Assembly (NCBI RefSeq): GCF_021172145.1
Contig: NZ_CP089095.1
Span: 2,728,001 to 2,792,000 of the forward strand
Length of the DNA stretch: 64,000 bases
Direction: 5' to 3'
Source: Flavobacterium cyclinae
GTDB taxonomy: Bacteria; Bacteroidota; Bacteroidia; Flavobacteriales; Flavobacteriaceae
Each line of letters starts with the position of its first letter. Position 1 is the first letter of the stretch. A model generated the notes under the pieces. That model was not told the origin of the DNA. It made no database searches and saw only the letters and a list, made by a program, of their open reading frames with translations. A program made the translations under genes and the position numbers. Shown piece by piece: positions 43,981-53,437 of the stretch.

Positions 43981-45750
43981 TTAATATGTATTTAATAATT
44001 GTATAATGCTTTTAACGTTAATTTTGCAAAGTTCTTGTAACTCAAAAACTGTTCCATGTTCAATAAATGAATCTGGAATACCTAAATTTTGAATAGCTAT
44101 GTTTAATTTATGAGTTGCAACAACCTTACTTATTTGCTCTCCAAAACCTCCCGTTATTACACCATCCTCTAAAGTAATAACATGTGAGTACGACTGTAAA
44201 ATTGTCTTAAGATTTTCAACATCTAAAGGTTTGATAAAAGGAAAATGATAATGTGAAAACAAGTTAGGTTGTTCAACCTCCTGTAATGCTTTTGTAACAT
44301 TATTCCCAATGGTGCCCGTAGATAAAATAGCAACTTTTGATCCTTTTTGAAGTTGATTTACTACTCCTATTTCTATTTTTTCAAATGATTGAATCCAATT
44401 TACATTTTCGCCTCTTCCTCTAGGATAACGAATTGCAATTGGATGTTGTAATCCTTCTGATGCCGTAAACATGATATTTCGCAATTCAATTTCATCTTTT
44501 GGTGCAGCAATAATCATATTAGGAATACAATTTAAATAAGCAATATCAAAAACACCGTGATGTGTTGCTCCATCCTCTCCTACTAAGCCTGCCCTATCCA
44601 AACAAAAAATAACGGGTAAATTTTGCAAAGCCACATCATGAATTACTTGATCGTAAGCTCGTTGTAAGAAAGTCGAATAAATATTGCAAAAAACCACCAT
44701 TCCTTGTGTAGCCATTCCAGCAGCAAGAGTTACTGCGTGTTGCTCAGCAATTCCGACGTCAATTGCGCGTTTTGGAAAAGCTTCCATCATATATTTCATT
44801 GAACTTCCTGTTGGCATTGCCGGTGTTATTCCAATGATTCTTTCATTTTGTTTTGCCAATTCCACTAAAGTATGTCCGAAAACATCTTGAAATTTTGGAG
44901 GTAAATGCGATTCATCTTTCGGGTGAATTTTACCTGTTTCGGCATCAAATTTTCCAGGAGCATGATATTTTACTTGATCTTCCTCTGCTAATTGCAAACC
45001 TTTCCCTTTTGTAGTAATTACATGAAGGAATTTAGGACCTTTTACAGATTTTAATCGTTCTAATTCCGAAATTAATTTGGGTAAATCATGCCCATCAATT
45101 GGACCTGAATAATCAAAATTCAAGGATTTGATGATGTTATTTTGTTTTGGATTTTTTCCTTCTTTAACTGCTGTCAAATAATCTTTTAAAGCACCAATAC
45201 TTGGGTCAATTCCAATAGCATTATCATTTAAAATTACTAATAAATTGGCATCCGTAACTCCTGCATGATTTAAACCTTCAAAAGCCATTCCACTTGCAAT
45301 CGAAGCATCTCCAATTACCGCAATATGTTGTTTGTTGATTTCTCCTTTCAATTGTGATGCTAATGCCATTCCCAAAGCAGCCGAAATTGAAGTTGAAGAA
45401 TGCCCAACACCAAACGTATCATAAACACTTTCACTTCGCTTAGGAAAACCCGAAATCCCATTTAATTCTCTATTGGTATGGAAAATAGCACGTCTTTCGG
45501 TTAGAATTTTATGTCCGTAAGCTTGATGACCAACATCCCAAACCAGTAAATCTTCTGGTGTATTGAAAACATAATGAAGTGCAATCGTCAATTCCACAAC
45601 ACCCAAACTAGCTCCCAAATGCCCTTCTTTCTTGGAAACAATATCAATGATAAAGTCTCTCAATTCTTTGGCTAATTGAGGTAATTGATTTTCAGGAAGT
45701 TTCCTTAAATCAGTTGGGTTATTAATTTGTGAAAGTAATTTGCCGTTCAT
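43981..45750 (-). CDS. dxs: 1-deoxy-D-xylulose-5-phosphate synthase
   Basis: About 589 residues from the inner Met (MNGKLLSQINNPTDLRKL), shorter than the 620-640 of E. coli type. Thiamine diphosphate motif GDASIASGMAFEGLNHAG...NDNAIGIDPSIGALKDYL is present; the transketolase-type second half has VGIAEQHAVTLAAGMA, DRAGLVGEDGATHHGVFD and the C-terminal VITLEDGVITGGFGEQI. It condenses pyruvate with glyceraldehyde-3-phosphate. The window also codes for mevalonate enzymes, so here DXP probably serves thiamine and pyridoxal phosphate. It leads a two-gene operon with the DUF3078 gene. Confidence 0.95.
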   Translation of the reverse strand: MNGKLLSQINNPTDLRKLPENQLPQLAKELRDFIIDIVSKKEGHLGASLGVVELTIALHYVFNTPEDLLVWDVGHQAYGHKILTERRAIFHTNRELNGISGFPKRSESVYDTFGVGHSSTSISAALGMALASQLKGEINKQHIAVIGDASIASGMAFEGLNHAGVTDANLLVILNDNAIGIDPSIGALKDYLTAVKEGKNPKQNNIIKSLNFDYSGPIDGHDLPKLISELERLKSVKGPKFLHVITTKGKGLQLAEEDQVKYHAPGKFDAETGKIHPKDESHLPPKFQDVFGHTLVELAKQNERIIGITPAMPTGSSMKYMMEAFPKRAIDVGIAEQHAVTLAAGMATQGMVVFCNIYSTFLQRAYDQVIHDVALQNLPVIFCLDRAGLVGEDGATHHGVFDIAYLNCIPNMIIAAPKDEIELRNIMFTASEGLQHPIAIRYPRGRGENVNWIQSFEKIEIGVVNQLQKGSKVAILSTGTIGNNVTKALQEVEQPNLFSHYHFPFIKPLDVENLKTILQSYSHVITLEDGVITGGFGEQISKVVATHKLNIAIQNLGIPDSFIEHGTVFELQELCKINVKSIIQLLNTY

Positions 45751-45782
45751 AATAAAAAGCAAATTTAAGCTTTTGTTTTAGA

Positions 45783-46637
45783 TTATTGCGATTTTATACG
45801 AATAGGATATGTCATCTTTACCTTAACTTTTTCTCCATTAAGTTCTGCAGGTGTCCATAAAGGAGAATTCTGCAACATCTTAATAATTTTATCATTTACT
45901 TCATTATTTTTCCCCTTTATTATTTTAGCATCCTCTAATTTCCCTTCTGTGGTAATTACAAATTGAAAAAGAATTAATTCTGGTTCAGTATATCCGGTAA
46001 GCGATAAATTTTCAATAATAAAGTGATTAAATTTTGTTTCGCCACCCGGAAATTGCGGTTTTTTTTCAACTTCATAAAGACTATAAACTTTATCGGGATG
46101 GGCATCCACTGTTTCCGGAATTACATCGCCCATTAAAAATTCTTTTTCTTTAGGTTGCACCTCAACTACGCCAAGAAGTGCCGGGGCTGGCTTGTGAATT
46201 ATTTTTGTGCTATGATCTTCTTTATTGTTAACCGAAGTTGACAAAACACTATCATTAGAATTTGACAAACTATCTTCAACCAATACAATTTTATCTACAG
46301 GATGCAATTTATCATCATGATCTTTACAACTAAAAAGTGTGGTGCCCATCGATATAAATAATGCCAAAATAAAAATATTTCTAAAAGAAGTTTGTTGGTA
46401 AATAATAGTTTTAGGAATATTTATTTGAATTTCACTTAATTGTTCTTTCTTAAATCTACCACACGTTTTTGACTCCTTATTTTTAGAAAAATAGGCATTG
46501 ATTTCCTCCTCAGAATAATCGGTAAAATCAATTACCGTTTTTGTACATAGTTGGCAAAACCTTCCTTTTTCTTCGGGCAGCATGGTATCCCAATTCTCAT
46601 TACAAGGTGACGGAATTGTAATGTGTATTTTTTTCAT
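45783..46637 (-). CDS. TonB-C-domain membrane protein with N-terminal Cys-rich domain
   Basis: 284 residues in three parts. The first about 70 residues are a Cys-containing cytoplasmic domain (ITIPSPCNENWDTMLPEEKGRFCQLCTKTVIDFTDYSEEEI...CGRF), possibly zinc-binding. A single membrane segment follows (NIFILALFISMGTTLFSC), then a flexible linker. The C-terminal 95 residues match the TonB C-terminal/energy-transducer fold: PQFPGGETKFNHFIIENL, FVITTEGKLEDAKIIKG, SPLWTPAELNGEKVKVKMTYPI. It may transmit energy or a signal to an outer membrane protein, but no ExbBD or receptor gene is adjacent. Divergent from tadA. Confidence 0.75.
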   Translation of the reverse strand: MKKIHITIPSPCNENWDTMLPEEKGRFCQLCTKTVIDFTDYSEEEINAYFSKNKESKTCGRFKKEQLSEIQINIPKTIIYQQTSFRNIFILALFISMGTTLFSCKDHDDKLHPVDKIVLVEDSLSNSNDSVLSTSVNNKEDHSTKIIHKPAPALLGVVEVQPKEKEFLMGDVIPETVDAHPDKVYSLYEVEKKPQFPGGETKFNHFIIENLSLTGYTEPELILFQFVITTEGKLEDAKIIKGKNNEVNDKIIKMLQNSPLWTPAELNGEKVKVKMTYPIRIKSQ

Positions 46638-46695
46638 GATTTAATAGTTTTCTAAATCTTTACAAATATTATTCCAAATGATGTAATTTTGTTTT

Positions 46696-47136
46696 ATGAT
46701 TACTTTATACACCGATGACTATTTTATGAAAAAAGCCCTTCAAGAAGCAGAAATTGCTTTTGAGAAAGGTGAAATTCCTGTTGGTGCTGTTATTGTAATT
46801 GATAATAGAGTAATTGCGAGAACACATAATTTAACCGAATTACTACATGATGTTACCGCTCATGCTGAAATGCAGGCCATAACTAGCGCAGCAAATTTCA
46901 TTGGAGGAAAATATTTAAAAGATTGTACCTTATACGTTACTTTAGAACCTTGTCAAATGTGTGCTGGCGCTTTATATTGGTCTCAAATTTCTAAAATTGT
47001 TTATGGCGCTACTGATGAAAACCGCGGTTTTAAAAAAATGGGAACACAATTACACCCTAAAACCCAAGTAGTTAAGGGAGTTTTAGAAAAAGAATGTGCT
47101 GATTTAATGAAGGCATTTTTTAAAAAAAGGAGATAA
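46696..47136 (+). CDS. tadA: tRNA-specific adenosine deaminase TadA-type nucleoside deaminase
   Basis: 146 residues of the cytidine/deoxycytidylate deaminase fold. The zinc site is complete: HAEMQA (His ligand and catalytic Glu) and PCQMCAGALYW (two Cys ligands). N-terminus DDYFMKKALQEAEIAFEKGEIPVGAV and the C-terminal helix LEKECADLMKAFFKKRR match TadA, which makes inosine at position 34 of tRNA-Arg. Some Bacteroidota paralogues act on guanine, so the label is not absolute. The gene is divergent from the TonB-like gene. Confidence 0.9.
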   Translation: MITLYTDDYFMKKALQEAEIAFEKGEIPVGAVIVIDNRVIARTHNLTELLHDVTAHAEMQAITSAANFIGGKYLKDCTLYVTLEPCQMCAGALYWSQISKIVYGATDENRGFKKMGTQLHPKTQVVKGVLEKECADLMKAFFKKRR

Positions 47137-47240
47137 TTTTAAGTTTAAAAAATATTTTTATCTTTACTATACAAATTTGCACGGTTTTTGTTCCTAATTT
47201 ATGGAGAAACAAAACAAACTAACTCCTAATTCCTTATCAC

Positions 47241-50200
47241 ATGAAAAAAACTCGAATCTTACAATTAATATTTGTATTAATTGTAGCATGGTCTTGCTCT
47301 AAAAATGCTAAAAATTTCAATTCTGATTTTTCATTATTTAAGGAATATATTTTAAACTTCAGTTCTGGATTAGTATCTGCTAATAGCGACATTAGAGTGG
47401 TATTAGCATTTAATAAAAAAGAATGGTCTCAAAACGAGGAGTTAGACGAAAATCTATTTACTATTAATCCAAGTATAAATGGAAAAGTGGTTGCATTGTC
47501 TAACAATACTATTGCGTTTATTCCAGAAAAAAAACTAGAGCAAAATAAAGAATATCAAGTTACACTTCATTTATCTAAGATAAAAGATGTTCCTAGTAAT
47601 TTAAAAGATTTCAACTTTACTATAAAAACCATAAAGCAAGATTTTATGGTAAGTACAAATGATTTGCAATCCTACAGTAAAGATTATCAATATTTAAATG
47701 GGGTAATTACTTCTAGTGATGATTTAGATTTTGAAACTGCAAAAAAATTGATTTCAGTAAATCAAGAAGACAAAGCGGTAAAAGTTAAGTTTGTAAAAGA
47801 GTTAAGCAATAAAAAAGAATACAAATTTGTAATTGATAGTATTAAAAGACAAGTTGAAGATAGTAAAATCAAAATTTCATGGGATGGAAATCCTTTTGAC
47901 ATCGATCAAAAAGGAGAAATGCTTTATGATATACCGGGAAAAAATAACTTTAAAATTGTTTCTGCCGAAGTTGAGAAAGACAACAATCAAGTTTTGTTAT
48001 TAAACTTTACAGATCCTTTAAATCGCAATCAAGATTTTTCCGGCTTGGTTCAAGTTGAATCGGCTCTAAATTTACGTTTTGCTACTGCTGGAAATCTATT
48101 AAAAGTTTTCTTTAACGAACCATTAAAAGGAGAACTTTTAGTAGAAGTCTTTCAAGGAATAGAAAGCGAAGACGGCTACAAAATGAAACAAAATTTTGCA
48201 GAAAAAGTCACTTTTGATCAAACAAAACCTGCAATACGTTTTATAAAAAGTGGTACTATTTTACCTAGTTCTAACAATTTGAAAATTAACTTTGAAGCTG
48301 TGAATTTGAGCGCTGTTGATGTTAAAGTGTACCAAATTTACGAAAACAATATCCTTCAATTTTTACAAGACAACGATCTAAATGGAGGTCAAAATTTGAG
48401 AAAAGTGGCTCAGCCAATTGTTAAAAAAACCATTGCACTAAATAAAAATAAATTACAAAACTCAAGCAAATGGAATGCGTATGCAATTGATTTATCAAAA
48501 ATAATTACTCCAAATCCTGGCGCAATTTATCGTGTTGAAATGTCCTATAAACGAAAATATTCGCTTTATAAATGTGCTTCAAATTATGTAGAAGCAGAGG
48601 AAAACGAAGAACAAGATGATGAAATAAGAAGCAATGATGATTATTATGACGATTATTATTATGATGGATACAACTGGTATGAAAGAGAAGATCCATGTAC
48701 CGATTCCTATTATTACAACAATAAAATATTTACAAATGTTATTGCATCTGACTTAGGTGTGATAGCAAAACGTGGCGAAAATGGTTCCTATATTTTTGCT
48801 GTAAATAATATCGTTTCTACTGATCCTGTAGCAGGTGCAAAAATAGAATTGTATAATTTTCAACAACAACTTTTAGGAACAATAACAACTGATAACGACG
48901 GAATAGCTAAAACAGAATTAAAGAAATATGCTTATTTTGCTATTGTTACCAAAGACAACAACACAACTTACGTAAAACTCGATGAAGGCCAATCGTTATC
49001 AGTGAGTAATTTTGATGTAAGTGGTGAAGAATTACAAAAAGGATTAAAAGGTTTCATTTATGGCGAAAGAGGCGTTTGGCGTCCAGGCGACACTTTACAC
49101 TTGGCTTTCATGCTAAATGATGTGGAAAGCAAATTAGAAAAATCGCACCCAATTACTTTTAAACTTAGTGATCCACAAGGAAAAATGCGTTACCAAATGG
49201 TTCAAAAATATAATAATTTGAATCATTACAAATTTAAATTAGCTACAAAAGATAGCGATCCAACAGGAAATTGGGAAGCAAAAATTTCAATTGGAGGTGT
49301 CCATTTTTATAAAAGTATTAAGATTGAAACCATTAAACCAAATCGTTTAAAAATCAAAAATAGTTTTGCCGACAAGCAATTATCTAACAATAAATTAAAT
49401 AGTGGAAATATAGAAGTTACATGGCTTCACGGAGCAATTGCTAAGAACTTAAAAGTTGAAATGCAAGCAAAATTTTTAGAACAAAAAACAAGTTTTAAAA
49501 AATATGAAAAATATGATTTTGATGATGAAGTTCGTAAGTTCCGTACAGAAGAAGTAAACGTATTTTCTGGAAAAGTTGATGATTTTGGAAAAGCAAAAGT
49601 GGTTATTCAACCAAAAATAACAAGTCAAGCGCCTGGAAAATTAAAATTGGTTTTCCAAACAAAAGCTTTTGAAAATGGAGGCGATTTTAGTACAGATGTA
49701 GCGACTTCAGTTTATTCACCCTATAAAACTTATGTGGGGATAAAAGCACCTGAACCAAACAAATATGGTTTATTAGAAACGGATAAGTTAAATCGTTATG
49801 ACATTGTAACTTTAGACGAATTGGGTAAACCAAAAGCTGTTAAAAATTTAGAAGTTCGAGTATATAAAGTAGAATGGCGTTGGTGGTGGAATTCTGATGG
49901 CGATGATTTATCACGTTATAATTCTTCCGAAGTAACAACAGCTTATAAAAATTATGTAGTTTCAACTGATGCAACAGGAAAAGCAAGTATTCAATTAAAA
50001 GTTCCAGAAGCAGATTGGGGAAGATATTTAATTCGTGTAGAAGACACTAACGATGGCCATGCAACAAGTTTAACTTCGTATATCGATTGGCCATATTGGT
50101 CTGGAAAAACACGTCAAGGAGGTAGTGAAACAGCAAACATGTTGGTATTTACATCCAATAAAGAAAAATACAATGTTGGGGAAAAAGCCATTGTTTCATT

Positions 50201-52727
50201 TCCATCAAGTGAAGGTGGAAGAGCATTAATTTCAATTGAAAACGGGTCGAAAGTTATCAAAACACTTTGGGCAACTACAAAAAAAGGAGAAACACAAGTA
50301 GAAGTTCCTATCACGGGTGATATGGCACCAAATGTGTATTTTCATATTTCGTTATTAAAACCACATGCTTCTACCATAAATGATACTCCGATAAGAATGT
50401 ACGGCATTTTGCCAGTAGAAGTCATTAATAAAAATACCGTTTTAGAGCCTGAAGTAACCATTCCATCCGTATTAAAACCGGAACAAAAAACCACTTTAAA
50501 AGTTAGTGAGAAATCGGGTAAAGAAATGACCTATACGATTGCTATTGTAGATGATGGTTTATTAGATTTAACGCGATTTAAAACTCCAAATGCTTGGGAT
50601 AAATTCTATTCAAGACAAGCGCTTGGTGTAAAAACTTGGGATGTTTATGATGATGTAATTGGTGCTTATGGAGGAAAAATTAATCAAATTTTCAGTATTG
50701 GTGGTGACCAAGATTTAGCTGGAGGAAATGCTAAAAAAGCCAATCGTTTTAAACCGGTCGTTATTTATTTAGGTCCGTTCAAATTGGAAAAAGGACAAAC
50801 CAAATCACATACCATTACTTTACCAAATTATGTTGGTTCGGTGCGAACAATGGTAGTTGCTGGTGATGCCAAAACAAGTGCTTACGGAAGTGTAGAAAAA
50901 ACTTCATTTGTGAGAAAACCGGTTATGGTTTTGGCTTCGGTACCAAGAAAAATTTCTCCAAACGAAAGAATCATGTTGCCAGTAACCGTTTTCGCAATGG
51001 AGAATCAGGTAAAAAATGTGAATGTTCAATTAAAAACAAATAATGGCGTAAGAATTATTGGGGATGCAACTCAAAATGTGAGTTTCAGTTCGCCAGATGA
51101 AAAAGTAGTCTACTTTAATTTAGAAGTGGGAAGCGCAACAGGAATTGGGAAAATTGAAGTTATTGCTACTTCAGGAAAAGAAAAATCGACCTATGCGGTA
51201 GAAGTTGATATTACGAATCCAAATCCAGTAACCAATGATTTCGTGGATATGGTAATTCCTGCAAACAGTTCTAAAACCATCAATTGGAAAACATTTGGAG
51301 TTTCAGGAAGCAATAAAGCAAGATTAGAAGTTTCGTCTTTCCCAACCATCAATTTCAACGGAAGATTGAATTATTTAATTCAATATCCGCATGGTTGTGT
51401 GGAACAAACGACTTCGGCTGTTTTTCCACAATTGTATTTAACTGATATTATGGATATTGATGTTAACAAAAAAGCAGAAATCCAACGAAATATCAATGCT
51501 GGAATTCAAAAATTAGGTAATTTCCAATTATCAAATGGTGGATTAAGTTATTGGCAAGGAAATAATTATGTAGATGATTGGGCAACTTCTTATGCCGGAC
51601 ATTTCTTAATTGAAGCCGAGAAAAAAGGCTATGTTTTTCCAATCGGATTTAAAAATAAGTGGATTTCATTTCAACAATCTGAAGCTAAAAAATGGCGATT
51701 TAATGCGCAATATCACAATGATTTTGCTCAAGCCTATCGTTTATACACATTAGCATTAGCTGGTTCAGCCGATATGGGTTCAATGAACAGATTAAGAGAA
51801 ACCACTGGAATCTCTAACGAATCAAAATTGAGATTAGCTGCTGCTTATGCTTTAGTAGGACAAAAGAAAGCTGCGCTTACATTAATTGGAACAACAACAA
51901 TTCAAGAAGACAAGGCTTTTGCTAATTATTATTATGGTTCAGAAGAACGAAATAGAGCCATGATTTTAGAAACCTACATTTTGGTAGATAACAAAACGAA
52001 AGCGTATGAAGTAGCAAACAAATTAGCCAAGGATTTATCCTCTAATCGTTATATGAGTACGCAAACAACAGCTTTTGGATTGTATGCGATGTCAAAATTT
52101 GCACTTAAAAATGGCGGAAAAGGCGTAAACATGACCTATACAATAGCTGGAAAATCGGAAACCGTGACTTCTAAAAAAGCAGTTGTAGATAGAAATTTAG
52201 TTCCAAAAACAGGTTCAAATTCGGTAACGATTCAAAATAAAAACAATGGAACACTTTATGTTCGTTTATTAAATAGCGGTATTTTACCTGTAGGAGAAGA
52301 AAGAGAAATTCAGAAAAACTTCTCTACTTCAATGGTTTATAAAGACCGACAAGGAAATGTTCTCAACTTAAGTTCTACAAAACAAGGAACTGAAATCGTA
52401 GCGCAGGTAACTATTAGAAATCAATCAGATGAATCGATAGAAAATGTAGCACTTTCTCAAATTGTTCCATCTGGATTTGAAATTATGAATTCCCGCTATA
52501 CTGATTTTGGAAGTTATGCTGAAAACAAAGCCGATTACATTGACATTCGCGATGACAGAACGCAATTCTATTTCGGAATTAAAGCAGGAGAAACCAAAAC
52601 GTTTACTATGCTATTAAACGCTTCATATTTAGGAAAATACTATTTCCCTGGCGTACAATGTGAAGCTATGTATGATGACAATTATTTGGCAAGAACCAAA
52701 GGACAATGGGTGCAAATAGTGAAATAA
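47241..52727 (+). CDS. Bacterial alpha-2-macroglobulin (YfhM type) lipoprotein
   Basis: 1828 residues. Signal with lipobox VAWSC, followed by SKNAK, which predicts an envelope lipoprotein facing the periplasm. Several MG domains come first; residues about 455 to 490 hold an acidic, Tyr/Asp-rich insert. The A2M domain then includes AIVDDGLLDLTRFKTPNAWDKFYSRQALGVKTWD. The thioester motif is intact as YPHGCVEQTT (about residue 1385), within the alpha/alpha barrel. These proteins are thought to trap foreign proteases or act with PBP1C in cell-wall defence. The PBP1C gene lies two genes downstream, with a RAYT gene and a lipoprotein gene between. Confidence 0.93.
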   Translation: MKKTRILQLIFVLIVAWSCSKNAKNFNSDFSLFKEYILNFSSGLVSANSDIRVVLAFNKKEWSQNEELDENLFTINPSINGKVVALSNNTIAFIPEKKLEQNKEYQVTLHLSKIKDVPSNLKDFNFTIKTIKQDFMVSTNDLQSYSKDYQYLNGVITSSDDLDFETAKKLISVNQEDKAVKVKFVKELSNKKEYKFVIDSIKRQVEDSKIKISWDGNPFDIDQKGEMLYDIPGKNNFKIVSAEVEKDNNQVLLLNFTDPLNRNQDFSGLVQVESALNLRFATAGNLLKVFFNEPLKGELLVEVFQGIESEDGYKMKQNFAEKVTFDQTKPAIRFIKSGTILPSSNNLKINFEAVNLSAVDVKVYQIYENNILQFLQDNDLNGGQNLRKVAQPIVKKTIALNKNKLQNSSKWNAYAIDLSKIITPNPGAIYRVEMSYKRKYSLYKCASNYVEAEENEEQDDEIRSNDDYYDDYYYDGYNWYEREDPCTDSYYYNNKIFTNVIASDLGVIAKRGENGSYIFAVNNIVSTDPVAGAKIELYNFQQQLLGTITTDNDGIAKTELKKYAYFAIVTKDNNTTYVKLDEGQSLSVSNFDVSGEELQKGLKGFIYGERGVWRPGDTLHLAFMLNDVESKLEKSHPITFKLSDPQGKMRYQMVQKYNNLNHYKFKLATKDSDPTGNWEAKISIGGVHFYKSIKIETIKPNRLKIKNSFADKQLSNNKLNSGNIEVTWLHGAIAKNLKVEMQAKFLEQKTSFKKYEKYDFDDEVRKFRTEEVNVFSGKVDDFGKAKVVIQPKITSQAPGKLKLVFQTKAFENGGDFSTDVATSVYSPYKTYVGIKAPEPNKYGLLETDKLNRYDIVTLDELGKPKAVKNLEVRVYKVEWRWWWNSDGDDLSRYNSSEVTTAYKNYVVSTDATGKASIQLKVPEADWGRYLIRVEDTNDGHATSLTSYIDWPYWSGKTRQGGSETANMLVFTSNKEKYNVGEKAIVSFPSSEGGRALISIENGSKVIKTLWATTKKGETQVEVPITGDMAPNVYFHISLLKPHASTINDTPIRMYGILPVEVINKNTVLEPEVTIPSVLKPEQKTTLKVSEKSGKEMTYTIAIVDDGLLDLTRFKTPNAWDKFYSRQALGVKTWDVYDDVIGAYGGKINQIFSIGGDQDLAGGNAKKANRFKPVVIYLGPFKLEKGQTKSHTITLPNYVGSVRTMVVAGDAKTSAYGSVEKTSFVRKPVMVLASVPRKISPNERIMLPVTVFAMENQVKNVNVQLKTNNGVRIIGDATQNVSFSSPDEKVVYFNLEVGSATGIGKIEVIATSGKEKSTYAVEVDITNPNPVTNDFVDMVIPANSSKTINWKTFGVSGSNKARLEVSSFPTINFNGRLNYLIQYPHGCVEQTTSAVFPQLYLTDIMDIDVNKKAEIQRNINAGIQKLGNFQLSNGGLSYWQGNNYVDDWATSYAGHFLIEAEKKGYVFPIGFKNKWISFQQSEAKKWRFNAQYHNDFAQAYRLYTLALAGSADMGSMNRLRETTGISNESKLRLAAAYALVGQKKAALTLIGTTTIQEDKAFANYYYGSEERNRAMILETYILVDNKTKAYEVANKLAKDLSSNRYMSTQTTAFGLYAMSKFALKNGGKGVNMTYTIAGKSETVTSKKAVVDRNLVPKTGSNSVTIQNKNNGTLYVRLLNSGILPVGEEREIQKNFSTSMVYKDRQGNVLNLSSTKQGTEIVAQVTIRNQSDESIENVALSQIVPSGFEIMNSRYTDFGSYAENKADYIDIRDDRTQFYFGIKAGETKTFTMLLNASYLGKYYFPGVQCEAMYDDNYLARTKGQWVQIVK

Positions 52728-52738
52728 ATTATCAAACT

Positions 52739-52771
52739 AAACCTAACAGGTTTTAGAAACCTGTTAGGTTT
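52739..52771. repeat. REP-like palindrome, left copy
   Basis: AAACCTAACAGGTTT-TAG-AAACCTGTTAGGTTT: perfect 15-base arms around a 3-base centre. It is 11 bases after the alpha-2-macroglobulin stop and 13 before the RAYT start. It may also terminate transcription. A near-identical copy follows the RAYT gene. Confidence 0.92.
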
Positions 52772-52784
52772 ATAATCAAAAGAC

Positions 52785-53375
52785 ATGAAGCAAGAAAAAT
52801 TTGAATATGACACTTTTTTCCATGTTTATAACAGAGGAAACAATAAAGAAGATATATTTATAGAAGATAAAAACTACAGTTATTTCCTAAAATTAATTAA
52901 AGATCATCTTTTAGGAGTAGCTGAAATTTACGCCTATTGTCTTTTAAAAAATCATTTTCATTTGATAATAAGAATTAAAGATAAAAATGAAATTCCTGTG
53001 AAATATGCAGATAAAATTCATTTACCATTTTCTAATTTTTTCAATGCGTACACAAAATCCATAAACAAAGCATATAATAGGACAGGCAGTTTATTTCAAG
53101 AACATTTAAAACGAAATATAATTCAAGATGAAAATTATTTGAGAAACTTAGTTTTATATGTTCATTTGAATCCAGTAAAACATAAATTTTGCGATGATTT
53201 TAGAGAATATAAATATTCTTCATTTTTAAGTTATACAAGTGATAAACCTTCAAATTTATCAAGAGAATATGTTCTTGAATTATTTGGAGGAAAAGAGAAT
53301 TTTATATTTCAACACAAAGAAAGTATGATAAAATATGAAGGAGTTGTTAATGAAATAGATGATTTTGATTATTAA
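52785..53375 (+). CDS. REP-associated tyrosine transposase (RAYT, Y1_Tnp family)
   Basis: 196 residues of the IS200/IS605-like Y1 transposase superfamily. The N-terminus FFHVYNRGNNKEDIF is the RAYT signature; the HUH metal-binding motif reads LLKNHFHLIIRI (His-Phe-His); ENYLRNLVLYVHLNPVKHKF carries the catalytic Tyr region and the conserved YxHxNP. RAYTs nick single-stranded DNA at REP hairpins and are single-copy, domesticated relatives of transposases. Perfect palindromes stand 13 bases before and 9 bases after the coding region. The reading frame is intact, so it is probably functional. It separates the A2M and PBP1C genes, which normally adjoin. Confidence 0.92.
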   Translation: MKQEKFEYDTFFHVYNRGNNKEDIFIEDKNYSYFLKLIKDHLLGVAEIYAYCLLKNHFHLIIRIKDKNEIPVKYADKIHLPFSNFFNAYTKSINKAYNRTGSLFQEHLKRNIIQDENYLRNLVLYVHLNPVKHKFCDDFREYKYSSFLSYTSDKPSNLSREYVLELFGGKENFIFQHKESMIKYEGVVNEIDDFDY

Positions 53376-53384
53376 TTAGTTACA

Positions 53385-53417
53385 AGACCTAACAGGTTTT
53401 GGAAACCTGTTAGGTCT
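53385..53417. repeat. REP-like palindrome, right copy
   Basis: AGACCTAACAGGTTT-TGG-AAACCTGTTAGGTCT: perfect 15-base arms. Compared with the left copy, the second arm position differs (A to G) and its partner differs too (T to C), so pairing is kept by a compensatory change. Confidence 0.92.
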
Positions 53418-53437
53418 AAAAACAATATTCTTCCCAA

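Noticed and set aside
45751..45782. Thiamine riboswitch before dxs
   Set aside because: The space before the gene is only about 30 bases and lacks the conserved THI-box; a -7 box overlaps it.
52739..53417. Classical insertion sequence with terminal inverted repeats
   Set aside because: The flanking palindromes are each self-complementary hairpins, not facing terminal repeats, no target duplication is visible, and the protein is RAYT type rather than DDE transposase.
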